34,193 bases of DNA. It comes from Seison nebaliae. Its lineage: Eukaryota > Rotifera > Pararotatoria > Seisonacea > Seisonidae. Below are positions 11,501 to 22,679 of the stretch, piece after piece (the first letter of the stretch is position 1; each line of letters starts with the position of its first letter). Under the pieces are notes generated by a model, which was not told the origin of the DNA, ran no database searches, and saw nothing but the letters and a program-made list of their open reading frames with translations. A program made the translations under genes and the position numbers. The stretch is taken from the NCBI GenBank assembly GCA_023231475.1, contig JALJEE010002886.1, positions 1 to 34,193 on the forward strand, read 5' to 3'.

Positions 11501-11992
11501 TAACATAGTTCCTTTTCGGTTCTATCGCCTTACTCTGATATACGTCTTCATTTTACCTTTGAATCCGAACGAAAAGTTCAAGCAATCAATTTCTATTCGC
11601 TTCCGATTTGATTATTTACTACAGGAATCGTCATTTTGACTCAATTCAATTAAGTGGGAACATGCCTCAATTCACACCTCAATAAATAAATGAAGTTATC
11701 GTTCCTACTTTTAGAAATTATTCCACTTCGTTTCATTCTGATTCATTTAATCTTTCTTTATCAGATACAAATATCAAAAATAATCTGATAATATCTCTCT
11801 TATAATCATAAGAATAATTTGAGCAAATAATGTAATTAATAGAATTATCAGATTGAACAATTATCTTCCAAGGATGCATTTTAATTTACTAATAATATTT
11901 TATTCATACACTAATTCATTCCCCTCAATATATAGTCGAACCATAACACTTTTTCGATTTTAATTTAATTTCCCTTCATTTTTTATATTAAA
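5578..11992. other. 6.4-kb gene-poor region upstream of the SIX3/6 gene
   Basis: No open frame in this stretch looks like a gene; the longest are about 100 codons, AT-biased and without motifs. It contains a GAA/GAC microsatellite (about 6800-6832), scattered ATTG/CAAT words and one patch of clearly higher G+C at about 8100-8310. Everything else in the window is compact, so this large interval next to a developmental regulator most likely holds its enhancers and 5' UTR. That is inference from position only. Confidence 0.6.
6800..6832 (+). repeat. GAAGAC/GAA microsatellite
   Basis: A short purine run of GAAGAC and GAA units. It creates a spurious ten-arginine ORF, which I do not regard as a gene. 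Confidence 0.8.
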
Positions 11993-12169
11993 ATGAATTT
12001 TCTGTTATATCATTTTCTTATCTTGACCATGATAATCTTCTTGATAAGAAGGGCTGATCAATTTTCGTTGAACGATCGAAAGAAAAGAAATGTTGAAGAT
12101 TTGATGGATGAAACAATGCCCATGGTAATTAATGCAATGCATCCCGAATTATTAGATAGAAACAAATAA
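11993..12169 (+). CDS. Candidate small secreted peptide precursor (58 aa)
   Basis: ATG at 11993 to TAA at 12167-12169. The N-terminus has a long hydrophobic core (about residues 2-18, FLLYHFLILTMIIFLI) ending at RRAD, like a signal peptide. It is followed by a hydrophilic part with a basic RKKR site (29-32) and a 26-residue acidic/Met-rich C-terminus. This layout resembles a neuropeptide or small hormone precursor, but I recognise no family. A chance ORF in AT-rich DNA is a real alternative. Codon use is similar to the neighbouring genes, and it lies about 0.4 kb from the 3' end of the serine protease on the other strand. Confidence 0.35.
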   Translation: MNFLLYHFLILTMIIFLIRRADQFSLNDRKKRNVEDLMDETMPMVINAMHPELLDRNK

Positions 12170-12266
12170 AATTTAATTGAAGCGAACTGCACATCGTATT
12201 GGCATGATTAAAGCATATTTCTAATACAATTTCTTCATAATTTTTCAGTTAAAATTTTTTTGCGCC

Positions 12267-12272
12267 AATAAA
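12267..12272 (+). terminator. Possible poly(A) signal downstream of the small peptide ORF
   Basis: AATAAA about 100 bases after the stop of the 58-aa ORF. It would suit a short transcript from this strand, but the motif is common in AT-rich DNA. Confidence 0.3.
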
Positions 12273-12339
12273 GCATTTACAAAAATTATTTTTAAAAAGA
12301 CATTCACTTAACATAAATTATCGTCGATCGAAATAGATA

Positions 12340-12441
12340 ATGTCCGGTTTCTTCATAATCTTTATTCCACTCTTTGTATTATTGGTGGTTGCAGTACTTG
12401 GTGGTATAACGGGAATGTACATTTATACTGGTACGAATTAA
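12340..12441 (+). CDS. Candidate single-pass membrane micropeptide (33 aa)
   Basis: ATG at 12340 to TAA at 12439-12441. Almost the whole protein is one hydrophobic helix (IIFIPLFVLLVVAVLGGITG) with a short N-terminus (MSGF) and a short polar tail (YTGTN). The Val/Gly content and use of GTA, GTT and GGT codons are less AT-driven than the surroundings, which favours a real product. The length fits small integral-membrane micropeptides, but no family was recognised. It could equally be chance or part of a transcript shared with the preceding small ORF. Confidence 0.35.
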   Translation: MSGFFIIFIPLFVLLVVAVLGGITGMYIYTGTN

Positions 12442-12521
12442 GAGAAAGAAATTCTCAAAAAATGATTGAAAAATTGATGATGTTGTGAATGATTTACTAA
12501 TAAACTATTCTCTTCATTATC

Positions 12522-14353
12522 TCATACATTCTTCTTTAAACTTGCTTTAATCCATTCAATATAACTGGCAAGTCTTGTATAGCCACCTTTTGTACCCTTA
12601 CATGATCGATCTAGTGGTCCAAAACTTACAATACCCAACTGCCTAAATACGTTGTTGACATAAGAGAAAGCCGGACCTCCACTGTCGCCCTAGAAAGAAT
12701 ATTTTTTATAAGTTAGAAGAGAAGTCTAACTTGACATGCGTCTTTCACTTCATTGGAATTTCCTGCACAAAATGCTTCTTTCGTATCTGTAATACTACAA
12801 GAACTTGGAAGTAGCACAGGTATTGTAACTTTCTTCAGTTTAGTTGATATAGCTCCTTTTCCATCTTCATCTGTAAGGCCCCATCCTAAAACAGTGAGAT
12901 TCTGATTAGATGTCGGTAGTTCGGTGGTGTCATAATTTGAGTTTGGCAAACATGTGGGTCTTATTCCATCATTATAAGTTAATGGGGAACATAATCGAAG
13001 GACAGCAATGTCGTTTTGTAATATTTCCGTGTTTTCAGTAAATTTTGAGTGCTAGAATCATAATTAGAAATTAATAAATGGAGAAAAAAATTTAAAGTAA
13101 CATATAGTACGTAATCAATTTTTCGTTGGAAAGAAGATGATGTTGTTAGGGAGTTTAATCTTACACTTGATTTTGTTAAATTAATGTTCGATGGAAAACA
13201 ATGGGCAGCAGTCAATATCCAGTGTTTATTAAGAATCGTCCCTCCACATAAATGATCATCACCAGATATGCTCAATTGTAGACTGACGACTGCAGGATAA
13301 TTCGAAATATCTCCAACATTAACACCACCAACTATGCGTCCCGAATTTTTACACCAATCCGAATCATCCGGTAAAGTTTTTGCATCATCGGTTTCTACAG
13401 ATGAACATTTTGAGTTTCTTAAAATACTTGATGTAAGAATGGGTGCTTAAAAAATATAAAGTTATTTAAATATTTGAAAACTTTCTAAAATTCTAAACCC
13501 ACAGTAGATTTGGTAGATGTTGTGATTTGTGTGGTAGTTATTGTTGTTGTTTTAGTAGTTGTAGCGGTAATAGGTTGGGTGGTGGACTTCGTTGTTGTTT
13601 CCGTAGGTGACTCGGTGGTAGCGGAAGATGTAGTCTAAAAAATATAATTAAGAATATTAAATTAAATGTAAATTTGACAGTAGGTGTGGTTGATGCGGTA
13701 AAAGTTGTTAGGGTAGAAATAGTAGAAATGGATGTAATTGTCGTTATGGCAGAAGTAGTTGAAGTGGAAATAGTTGTTATTAGGGTAGTTAAAGTAGTGG
13801 CGATTGTTGAAGTTCCGATAGTAGTTGGATTGACAGTAATAGTGGAATTAATTGTGGTAGTAATATTGGTGGTAATTGTGGAATTAAATGTGGTTATGTT
13901 CTGAGTTAATAATTTAATTTATTCAAACCGATTATAAACGAAGTACAAACTGTCATAATAGTTGTGGTAGTTTGATCGTCATCATCATCTTTTGTGATGA
14001 AATAGATTATTAAACCGGTCGCCGCTAGTAATAATAATGTTGCAAGAACGAGAGATACGATTAAAGGACTAAATAAATAAAGTATCTCATTATAATTTGT
14101 TCTATAATGAATGACCCAACATGTTCTTCCGAGGCCCATAATACGGACTAATCGGATAATTTGAATAATTTACAGGATAGCCAGAATTGGGATATGAAGA
14201 ATAACCGGCTCCATGATAGTTCCCCGGATTATTAGCAGAATAATTATTGGGATAAGGATATGACGATCTATACGTTGTATATTGGGGATAGCCGGAATAA
14301 CCATTAGCATTGGGATAATTATGACGATGATAAGTTGTGAATGTTTGATACAT
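12522..14353 (-). CDS. Type II transmembrane serine protease (trypsin-like, S1A)
   Basis: Seven exons give 513 aa: 14353-14121, 14068-13951, 13900-13679, 13634-13499, 13445-13102, 13051-12731 and 12689-12522. All phases agree. The N-terminal cytoplasmic tail (1-77) is rich in Tyr, Pro, Asn and Gly. A transmembrane helix (about 79-102, LVLATLLLLAATGLIIYFI) and a lysine/aspartate stop-transfer follow, then a Thr/Ser-rich mucin-like stem (about 110-236). A short linker with two Cys precedes the peptidase domain. Activation should occur at R273/I274 (GR|IVGG). The catalytic triad is complete: H318 (TAAHC), D365 (NDIAVL) and S461 (GDSGGP). D455 sits at the base of the S1 pocket (chymotrypsin 189), so cleavage after Lys/Arg is expected. 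It is predicted to be a membrane-tethered extracellular protease; its substrate is unknown. Start chosen at the first ATG of the longest N-terminal frame. Confidence 0.9.
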
Positions 14354-15587
14354 AATTCTGATATTAAAGTACCTTTCACTATTAATCCTTCAAATGTATG
14401 TCTTAATAGTTAAGGAACATTCAAACTTCATCTTAATTAATACTATCGATATTAAAATTCATCATCATTACGTAATCGTTTGATTTTGACGTCATATTTG
14501 TAAAATTATTGTTTACCCACCCAAAGATCCACTTTCATTTAATTTCTTTTATCGATAGTATTAACGAGAAAATAATATGTTGGGAATTCACATCAGAAAA
14601 TCAAATTTTTTCTGAATTTAAAATTGATCAACTATGTTGAATCATTTAATATTGATAGTTTATTCGAAAAGTGTAGTTATTATATTTAATATATTATCCA
14701 TGTGAAACTATATCACTATGATCAATGTCATGTCATTATTGTCCAAACATCATATAATGTTTGCAACATTAACTAACACTTATTAAATTTAACTTGAAAT
14801 TTACAAATTATTTCCATAAGTTTTATTTATTCGTTCAGTTGCGGTAAATACAAACAGCTAACAATGCAAGTGTAAAAGTAAATTTAAACCCAATACTTTA
14901 TACTCGAATAATTTTTAATTTGAATATTGAAATATTCAACAAATTATGGAATTACCATATGAAATTCAACTTCCCATTTCACTAACAAGTTTTTTTTAAG
15001 GTAAATAGAATTGTCGATCATCCATTTAAAAAAATTTATTGAAAGCAAAAAACATGTGATCTGACGTTTCGATAAATGACGGGGAAGATGATACGACAGA
15101 GAAAAATAATAGAAAGAAGCTTTTAATTCTAAAATTTGAAAAGTTCATAATAGAAAAAGAAAAAATTAGAAAACCAAAAAATTAATTTTGACTTAGATTC
15201 ATCTTCCAACGTATAACGCAACACAATTCTGACACGTTTAACCCTTTTACAATTATCATTTATTGATGGTTTCTTAAAGGAATAAGGAAAGTATCATCAT
15301 CAGAATAGTGAATTTTTTGTTGGAAGGAACGAGATTGATTTACTTGGAAACGGTTGATGAATTCGAAATTCGAGAAAACTTTTTTAAAACTGTGTCATTT
15401 AATTAGATTCTATTGTTTAACAATCGAATAAATTGATTATTCATATTCTTCCTTCATTCATTCATTTATTTTCTTCTTCATTTACAATTTCTTTTATCAA
15501 GAAAGATCTTCATTCCAAGAAGAGAACGATAAAGATTCACATCATAAAAATCTCAATTGATTTTTCTTCTGCTGTTAAGAAAGAGAG
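14354..15587. other. Divergent promoter region between the serine protease and SEC24
   Basis: 1.2 kb of AT-rich DNA between two genes that are transcribed away from each other. No coding frame of note. It should contain both promoters and 5' UTRs; I see no distinctive core element. Confidence 0.6.
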
Positions 15588-18500
15588 ATGTTGAATGATC
15601 AAACAGATGAGAATGGTGGAATCTTGACTGATATTCCATTAGATGATGAAGATATTTCTAAAGTTCCAACTTTACCACCAGTGGCCTCATCATCAGTTGC
15701 ATCACAAAGATTTGATCCACTACAAATGGAGTCAATGATTCCTCCACAAATGATAAATATAGGAAATGAGCGTAATCTGAATAACATGACAAATCAATTT
15801 ACTAATTTAACGACGATAATGCCTCCCATGCCATCACAAATTTCGTCGATACCACCAATATCGAATAATTTTTCTCAACAACCTCCTCCATTAATCAATC
15901 CAGATGAATTATTGAAAAAATTTGTTCCTTCATCTATAATAAAATCGAAAAATCAATCCGAAAATGATCTGAAGAGTAAGTTGTCAAATGATGAAAGAGA
16001 AAGAAAACCGTCTCCATTTGAAAAACATTTAGTGAAAGATAATTCACGAGATTCTTCACCATTCTCTTCATCAAACGATTTAAAAAAAGAGTTATCATCA
16101 GGAATTCAATCGCATTCTATGAGTCATGAAAATATTGATAACATCTATCTATCTGATCAATCATTACAGAATACAGGAGAAGGAAAATTAGATTTCAATA
16201 GTTCTATGAATCAGAATGAAAATTTGATAACAACAAATCCATATGATGGATCATCAACATCCATCGATAAACAAATACCGTCTGAAATTCCATCATTAAC
16301 TTCGTCAAATTTTCAAACAACATCAACTTTACAACAACTATCATCAACAACGTTTTCAAGTCATGAAATGGTTTCTTCATTAAATCCAGTGACATTGATT
16401 GAAAAACAAATATTACCAGAAATTCCTTCATTAATTGGTAATAATTTTCAACCAATTTCAACTATACAACAACAAACATTATCAGCAATTCCACCTATTC
16501 AATCCAGAAATGTTTCTACGACATTATTAAAAGGAGATTCAGGAGAGAAACCTCCAACAATGTTCTCTGGATATGGTTCATCTCAAACTTCTTCCGGTAT
16601 GGTTCAACCGCCATTTTCAACAACACAAACTGCAATACCAGGAATGCTACCAATGGATGGTAGACTTCCTTCATTGCAAGCGATATCAACAATGTCATTG
16701 AATCATTCATTCAATCCTCCATTTGAACAATCATCATCCATGATTCCGTCAAATTCCATGAATCAGAGACCACCCATAATAGATTCAACTACTCTCACAT
16801 CGTCGAGAATGCCACTAGGGCCAATGAATCAGTCTTTAAATAAACTTCCGCCAACATCATCAATTGCTCCTTCACCAATGATGCCATTAGGATTAATGAC
16901 GCAACCTCCGTCTACGATACACACTTCTTCAGCAAGTCAACCTCCATCAATAATGCCTGAAACAACGATAAATCAACCTCCTTCAATGATGCCTCCATCG
17001 TCATCAAATGAACCTTTATCGTCAATAAGTCCTTTGACAATGAATCAATCTCCGATGATGATGTCACCATCATCAACAATTCAATCTCGTTCTATGGTGT
17101 CGGAACAAACATCAAATCAGCCAAAACGATTAATGGGACAAGTTCCTCCAACAAATGTGTCAATAGTACCAGGTCAACCTCCCATAACAATGTCATCAAA
17201 TTCTTTTGGAGAATCTCCAAATATGATGCCACGTAGTTCGACAAATCAACCACCATTTAAGGGGGCAACAAATTCTGTTGGACAAGCTGCATTTCCAATG
17301 CAGCAAACCACATTGGACCAACCCCCAATGATGCCACCAGGTTCGATGAATCAATCTTTAAATATAATTCCACCTGGTTCGTTGGGTCAGCCACCAACAA
17401 TGATGCCACAAAGTGGATTGAATCAACCTTCTAATATGATGCCACCAGGACCATTGGGTCAACCGTCAACAATGATGCCACCAGGATCAATGAGTCAACC
17501 GTCAACAATGATGCCACCAGGACCATTGGGTCAACCGTCAACAATGATGCCACCAGGAACTATGGGCCAGCCTCCGAATATGATGCCACCAGGACCATTG
17601 GGTCAGCCACCAACAATGATGCCACAAAGTGGATTGAATCAACCTCCTAATATGATGCCACCAGGATCAATGAATCAACCACCATTAATAATACCTCCAG
17701 GATCAATGAGTCAACCGCCAACAATGATGCCACCAGGATCTACGGATCAGCCTCTGAATATGATGCCACCAGGACCATTGTGTCAACCACCAATAATGAT
17801 GCCACAAAGTGGATTGAATCAACCTCCTAATATGATGCCACCAGGATCAATGAGTCAACCGCCAACAATGATGCCACCAGGACCATTGGGTCAACCGCCA
17901 ACAATGATGCCACCAGGAACTATGGGCCAGCCGCCTACAATGATGCCACCAGGACCATTGGGTCAGCCACCATCATTGATGCCACTAGGAGGAATGAATC
18001 AACCACCATCAATGATGCCACCACAAATATCTGGAATGCAACCGAATCAAATCGTTCAACCAGGAATTCAAACAATGCCACCATCAATGGGTGGAATGAA
18101 TCAACCAGGTAATCAGCAGTTCAATCAAATGGGAGGAGGAGTACCACAATCAAGTGGCCCAAAATTGAGTATGATGCCAGATAAATTATTAATTGAAGAA
18201 GATAATCGATTAAAACATGGAGAAAATGAATTATTCCGAGATGATGTAATTGGAAATGTTCCTCCACTCGTTACTACAAATTTCAAATATACTTCCTCCA
18301 GAGGTCGATGTCATCCAGCATTCATGCGATGTTCAACTTACGTCATTCCGACAACACCCGACATTTCTCGACGAATGGATATACCGATTTGTACCGTAGT
18401 TTCTCCTTTTGCTTCAGTAGACGATTATCAAATTCCGTTAATCAATTGTGGTGCTGATGGTCCTGTCCGTTGTAAGCGTTGCAAAGCATATATGGCACCA

Positions 18501-21062
18501 CAAATGCAATTTATTGATGGTGGTCAACGATTTCATTGTGTGTGGTGTGATTCGTTTACAGATGTTCCGAATGAATATTTCAATCATTTAGATCATACCG
18601 GATGTCGAATTGACAAATGGCAACGAGCAGAATTATGTTGTGGTTCATTCGAATATACGACGAACGATTTATATAAACATAATAATCGTAAAGGAGGACC
18701 AACGGCATATTTATTCATGATTGATTGTGGTCAAGAAAGTATTCAGAAAGGATTACTCGGATTAATTGCTCATAATCTTTTCGATCAGATCTTAGCTCAA
18801 TTGCCCAAAGATTCGAATGAACAATACTCAAAATGTCAAATTGCTATTGTGACTTATGACACGAAATTCTATTTCTACAAATTGACAAAAGGATATAAAC
18901 CTCAAGTGATTATCGTTAACGATTTGGAAGATGTTTTCATTCCATTATGTTCCGATCTTTTCGTTGATCTGAATGAACATGAATCTGATTTACGACATCT
19001 CCTCCAACAATTACCCGAAATGTTCATCAATAACAAAGAGAATAAATCAATGCTCTCTCCTGTACTCCAAATTGTACAACAAGCATTTAGTTCTACTCGA
19101 TTGGTCGGTCGTGCATTTATCTTCCATACTAACTTGCCTACAATGGACCTCCCAGGCAAATTGGACATCCGTGACAACAAACATATTCTCGGAACGGAAA
19201 AAGAGAAAGTTCATTTTACCAAAATTATTCCTGTTCATCTTTTTTCCTCAATATTTTTAGACTATTTTAGTTTCAGCAACGAATGAATATAAAAAATTGG
19301 GAGAAGTATGTGTTGATAATGGTGTCGGTATCAATATGTATCTCTTCCCAAAAGCATATGTTGATATCGCAACATTAAAAGATGTGACAGCGACTACTGG
19401 TGGAGAAATTCGTTTATATTCTGATTTCCAAGTTTTTTCTTAATAATATTTTATTATTTAAATTTGTATATTATTAGGTGGAAAGTGATGGGGAACAATT
19501 TTTAATTGATCTACAAAAAAATATCAAGAAACGATGTGTCTATGATGCTATTTTACGATTGAGAACGAGTCCTGGTTCGAATAAATTTCTTCTAAGGAAA
19601 ATTAAAACAAAAATAATTTTATTTTAAAGGAATTCGACCTGTTGACTTTTTGGGCAATCACCAAATGTATAATTCAACCGATGTCAATTTAGCGATTGTA
19701 GATGAAAGCAAAGGTTTCTCTTTTTTCAAATTAAAATTTAAAATATAATTTAAAAAATAAATTTAGCTGTGACAATTGTGTTGAAACATGATGACAAATT
19801 ATCAGAGGAACAAGAAATCTATTTACAAGTTAACAATTTTATTCTAAATAAAGTGAGAAATATAATTTATGTTAATTAGGCAGCATTGTTATACACAGAT
19901 TTCGATGGAGAAAGGAAAATCCGAATTCATAATCAAATATTGAAAGCATCTTCAGCATTTGAAGTGTTATACGCAGCGTGTGATGTAGATGTCATTACAA
20001 ACTATTTATTGAAGAGTAGCATCAAATGTTGTTTGGAGACATCACCGAAAATTTTGAAAGATGAACTAATAAAAAAAGTATCGAACATTTTCACTTGTTA
20101 TCGAAAAGAATGTTCGAGAAGAACATCATTAGGATCATTGATCTTACCCGATACCATGAAGACATTGCCATTATTCACTTGTTGCATTCTACGATCGAAT
20201 GCTTTCGGTTTTGGAAATACGATTACAGTAGATAGTAGATCGGAATTAATGACAAGTTTGATGGCATCGAAAGTCTATCAATCCAATCATTTCCTTTATC
20301 CAAACATCTATATTGTAGTTAGATATGGATTTTGATTCTATCAATTTCTAATCAATTCCATCAATAGACGAGTGATGAATCAGAGAAAAAAAATGAAAGG
20401 AAACATGCCGGTTTGTCTACCCCAGAACAAAATGGAGATGATTCGAAAAAGAACAATGAAAATGAGAAGGAAGAAATAGCAGAGAATGATTTTAAAGAAA
20501 GTGATCTTCCTCCTCGAATTCGTTGCAATTATGAATCGATGAAAAATAATGAAATATATTTATTAGGTTCATATCAATTTTATTCATTTAAATTAATTAT
20601 TTTAATTTCATAAATTTTAATAGAAAATGGTTATCGAATGTATTTATGGATTGGAACTGAAGTCGAACCGAAATACATCACTGATATTTTTGGTGTGAAA
20701 TCTTTACAACATGTTCAATTAGAGATGGTTAATCCAATTCTTTTATGCTTCTAACTAATTTCATTCCTTTTCAGTATAAACGTTTACCGAAAATTGGAAA
20801 TGACATTTCTATTCGACTGAATAATATGATCGACTTCTTAAACTATCGAGCACAACGATCCATGAAGGTTGGAATTTTATTTAAATTAATAAATGAATTT
20901 TAACAAAATTTATTTTAGTTCTCAATCGTAAAACAACGTGAAGGTACAGAAGGTTTATTCAGAAACATGTTGGTGGAGGATCAAGGAATTCATGAAAACT
21001 CAACTTCTTATGTACAATTCTTATGTTCGATACATGCAAAAGTAAGATCTGCGATTAATTGA
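15588..21062 (+). CDS. SEC24: SEC24C/D-type COPII cargo-binding subunit
   Basis: SEC24 pairs with SEC23 in the inner COPII coat and selects cargo at ER exit sites. Ten exons give 1670 aa: 15588-19208, 19261-19431, 19478-19574, 19630-19713, 19767-19828, 19880-20317, 20368-20566, 20624-20727, 20775-20867 and 20919-21062. Every junction keeps phase. The core starts near residue 890 (NVPPLVTTNFKYTSS). The zinc finger has C962, C965, C984 and C987 (RCKRCKAYM...FHCVWC). The trunk domain follows (LFMIDCGQESIQKGL, HTNLP-x-DLPGKL). Intron 1 splices TEKEK to TILVSATNEYKKLG, aligning without gaps to the family. Beta-sandwich, helical (CYRKECSR...LILPDTMKTLP) and gelsolin-like (LLENGYRMYLWIG) parts come next, and the C-terminus is SYVQFLCSIHAKVRSAIN. 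The extra length against the usual 1000-1100 aa is a Pro/Met/Gln/Ser-rich N-terminus. Confidence 0.96.
17326..18015 (+). repeat. Coding tandem repeat in SEC24 (unit of about 36 bp / 12 aa)
   Basis: About twenty imperfect copies of a 12-residue unit of the form MMPPGPLGQPPT, with variants such as MMPQSGLNQPPN and MMPPGSMSQPPT. Some groups of units recur in the same order, which suggests expansion by blocks of several units. The repeat spans about residues 580-809 and lies before the conserved SEC24 core. Confidence 0.95.
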
Positions 21063-21116
21063 ATTGAATGGATATAATATATGAAACGATTTTCATATCA
21101 TCATTCAACTTTCAAG

Positions 21117-21133
21117 AATAAAAGACGAATAAA
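21117..21133 (+). terminator. Two poly(A) signals for SEC24
   Basis: AATAAA at 21117-21122 and again at 21128-21133, 55-70 bases after the SEC24 stop codon. The position is typical for a short 3' UTR. Confidence 0.6.
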
Positions 21134-21501
21134 CTGGAAGAAAATTATTTAAAGTAAGAAAACTTTCATTTTCTCTATTTTTCTGCTCTCATTTAATCTT
21201 CATAAAAACCATTTATCAACAAATACACATTATTATTTATTCGACTATTTCTTTCTTTTGTTTGTCTCGTCATAAAATTTTTCCGTTTCCGTTGACATTG
21301 TTTTGACATTCGATTCTAAATGATTCATTAAATCTCATTAAACGTTCTTTCGCTTCTTCTTTCATTCGTAACGAAAAGATTGAGAAGAGTTCTATTTGTT
21401 TAGGAAAAAATAACTGAGATGAAATGGAACCGTCAATGACCGTCCAATTGAATAATATTTTGTGAAATCATTTATCTTTTTGTTCTGTTGATGAGATCCA
21501 T

Positions 21502-22065
21502 TTATTTTCCATTATCCATTTTCTTCGTCCGTTCATTCGTTTCATTTCGGGGAATGTTAGAAGGAGAATTGTGAAAAAGATTGATGGTAGCTGCGGGATC
21601 ATTCAACGTTAAAATATTAACAAGTGAAGTGAATATCGGTTCACTGATACTGATGGTGGAATCATTAACGAGAGTCTGAATGATATCAATCGATTCCTCA
21701 CTCACTTCACCACTCAACTCTCCACTCACCAATTCACTTAACAAGAGAATTAAATCGTTCACTTTATCTTGTTTCGATTCTTCGTTCATCGTTTCCAGGA
21801 AGTTGGGAAGAGATAAATATTGAAGTTGAATTTCCATCGACAATTTCTCATTCTCTAATTCTTTCATCTTCGTTTCAAGTTTCTCAATTTTCTCCTCTTG
21901 CAACTGAATATCCGAGTCCACACTCAAATCATTTTTTATACGATTGACTAATAAATCCTTCAATTCATTCGAAATGACACTGACATCACAATTATTTGTC
22001 ATTATGTCTAACGTACTTCTTTCCTTTTTTGATGTTATAAGCTTAACTTTCAAATATTCGAACAT
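21502..22065 (-). CDS. Coiled-coil protein of unknown function (187 aa)
   Basis: A single open frame from an ATG at 22063-22065 to TAA. The middle (about 50-85, IQLQEEKIEKLETKMKELENEK) has clear heptad spacing and should form a coiled coil. The C-terminal half is rich in Ser, Leu and acidic residues with amphipathic helices (VNDLILLLSELVSGEL, IDIIQTLVNDS), ending in a polar tail. The residue composition is that of a real protein rather than AT-driven noise. It has no signal peptide or membrane helix. It is convergent with SEC24, 439 bases apart. An internal Met at residue 22 is an alternative start. I do not recognise the family. Confidence 0.65.
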   Translation of the reverse strand: MFEYLKVKLITSKKERSTLDIMTNNCDVSVISNELKDLLVNRIKNDLSVDSDIQLQEEKIEKLETKMKELENEKLSMEIQLQYLSLPNFLETMNEESKQDKVNDLILLLSELVSGELSGEVSEESIDIIQTLVNDSTISISEPIFTSLVNILTLNDPAATINLFHNSPSNIPRNETNERTKKMDNGK

Positions 22066-22655
22066 AAATTCAAAAATAACTTTGAAAATTTAAATAATTT
22101 GTTGTTGCATATTATTACGTGATCAGGTTAGTCATCTTCAATGTTCGAAAAGGTTGCATCCATGAAGGGGAGAAGTTAGGCTAAAAAGAAAACGTGCGTT
22201 TCAATTGATAACAGAGAATCTTTATTGCAAAGCGAATGTAATAACCGAATGATTGATTATATTCGTTTTAATTATATAAACTTGTATAAACTGTAATAGG
22301 TTATATTGTACTGAATTAAAGAATTTGCTAATACAACATTCTGTCTATTTCTTTTACTGATTTCTATTGGAATTCTTGGAATATGGTATATGAATAATTA
22401 TTTAAGAAATTTATTCAAATATCATTTTCTTTTCTAAATTCCTCCTCGCTTCTTCAAAGAACATTTTTCTTTATTAACTATTCTATAAAATTTTATCTTT
22501 TATTCTTCAAATAAAAGAAGAAACTTCGGTAAATTTCATTTTGTTTTTTGCGGCTATTCTCATTTTAATTTGAAATTTATATATTTATCTTTACTCCCCA
22601 TTACGCCTGATATACACTGACACGCATATACGTATACATACAGATATCCCTGTAC

Positions 22656-22679
22656 ATATATATATATATATATATATAT
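22656..22679. repeat. (AT)12 microsatellite
   Basis: A perfect alternating AT run preceded by degenerate ATAC/GTAT repeats (about 22620-22655). Confidence 0.95.

Noticed and set aside
11993-12327. Extension of the 58-aa peptide by splicing at GTAATT (12126) to an acceptor at 12248
   Set aside because: The donor breaks the GTT pattern, the added 20 codons are Lys/Phe-rich noise, and the unspliced frame ends cleanly.
13674-13904. 76-codon plus-strand frame rich in Val, Glu and Ile
   Set aside because: It is the antisense shadow of the Thr-rich stem exon of the serine protease.
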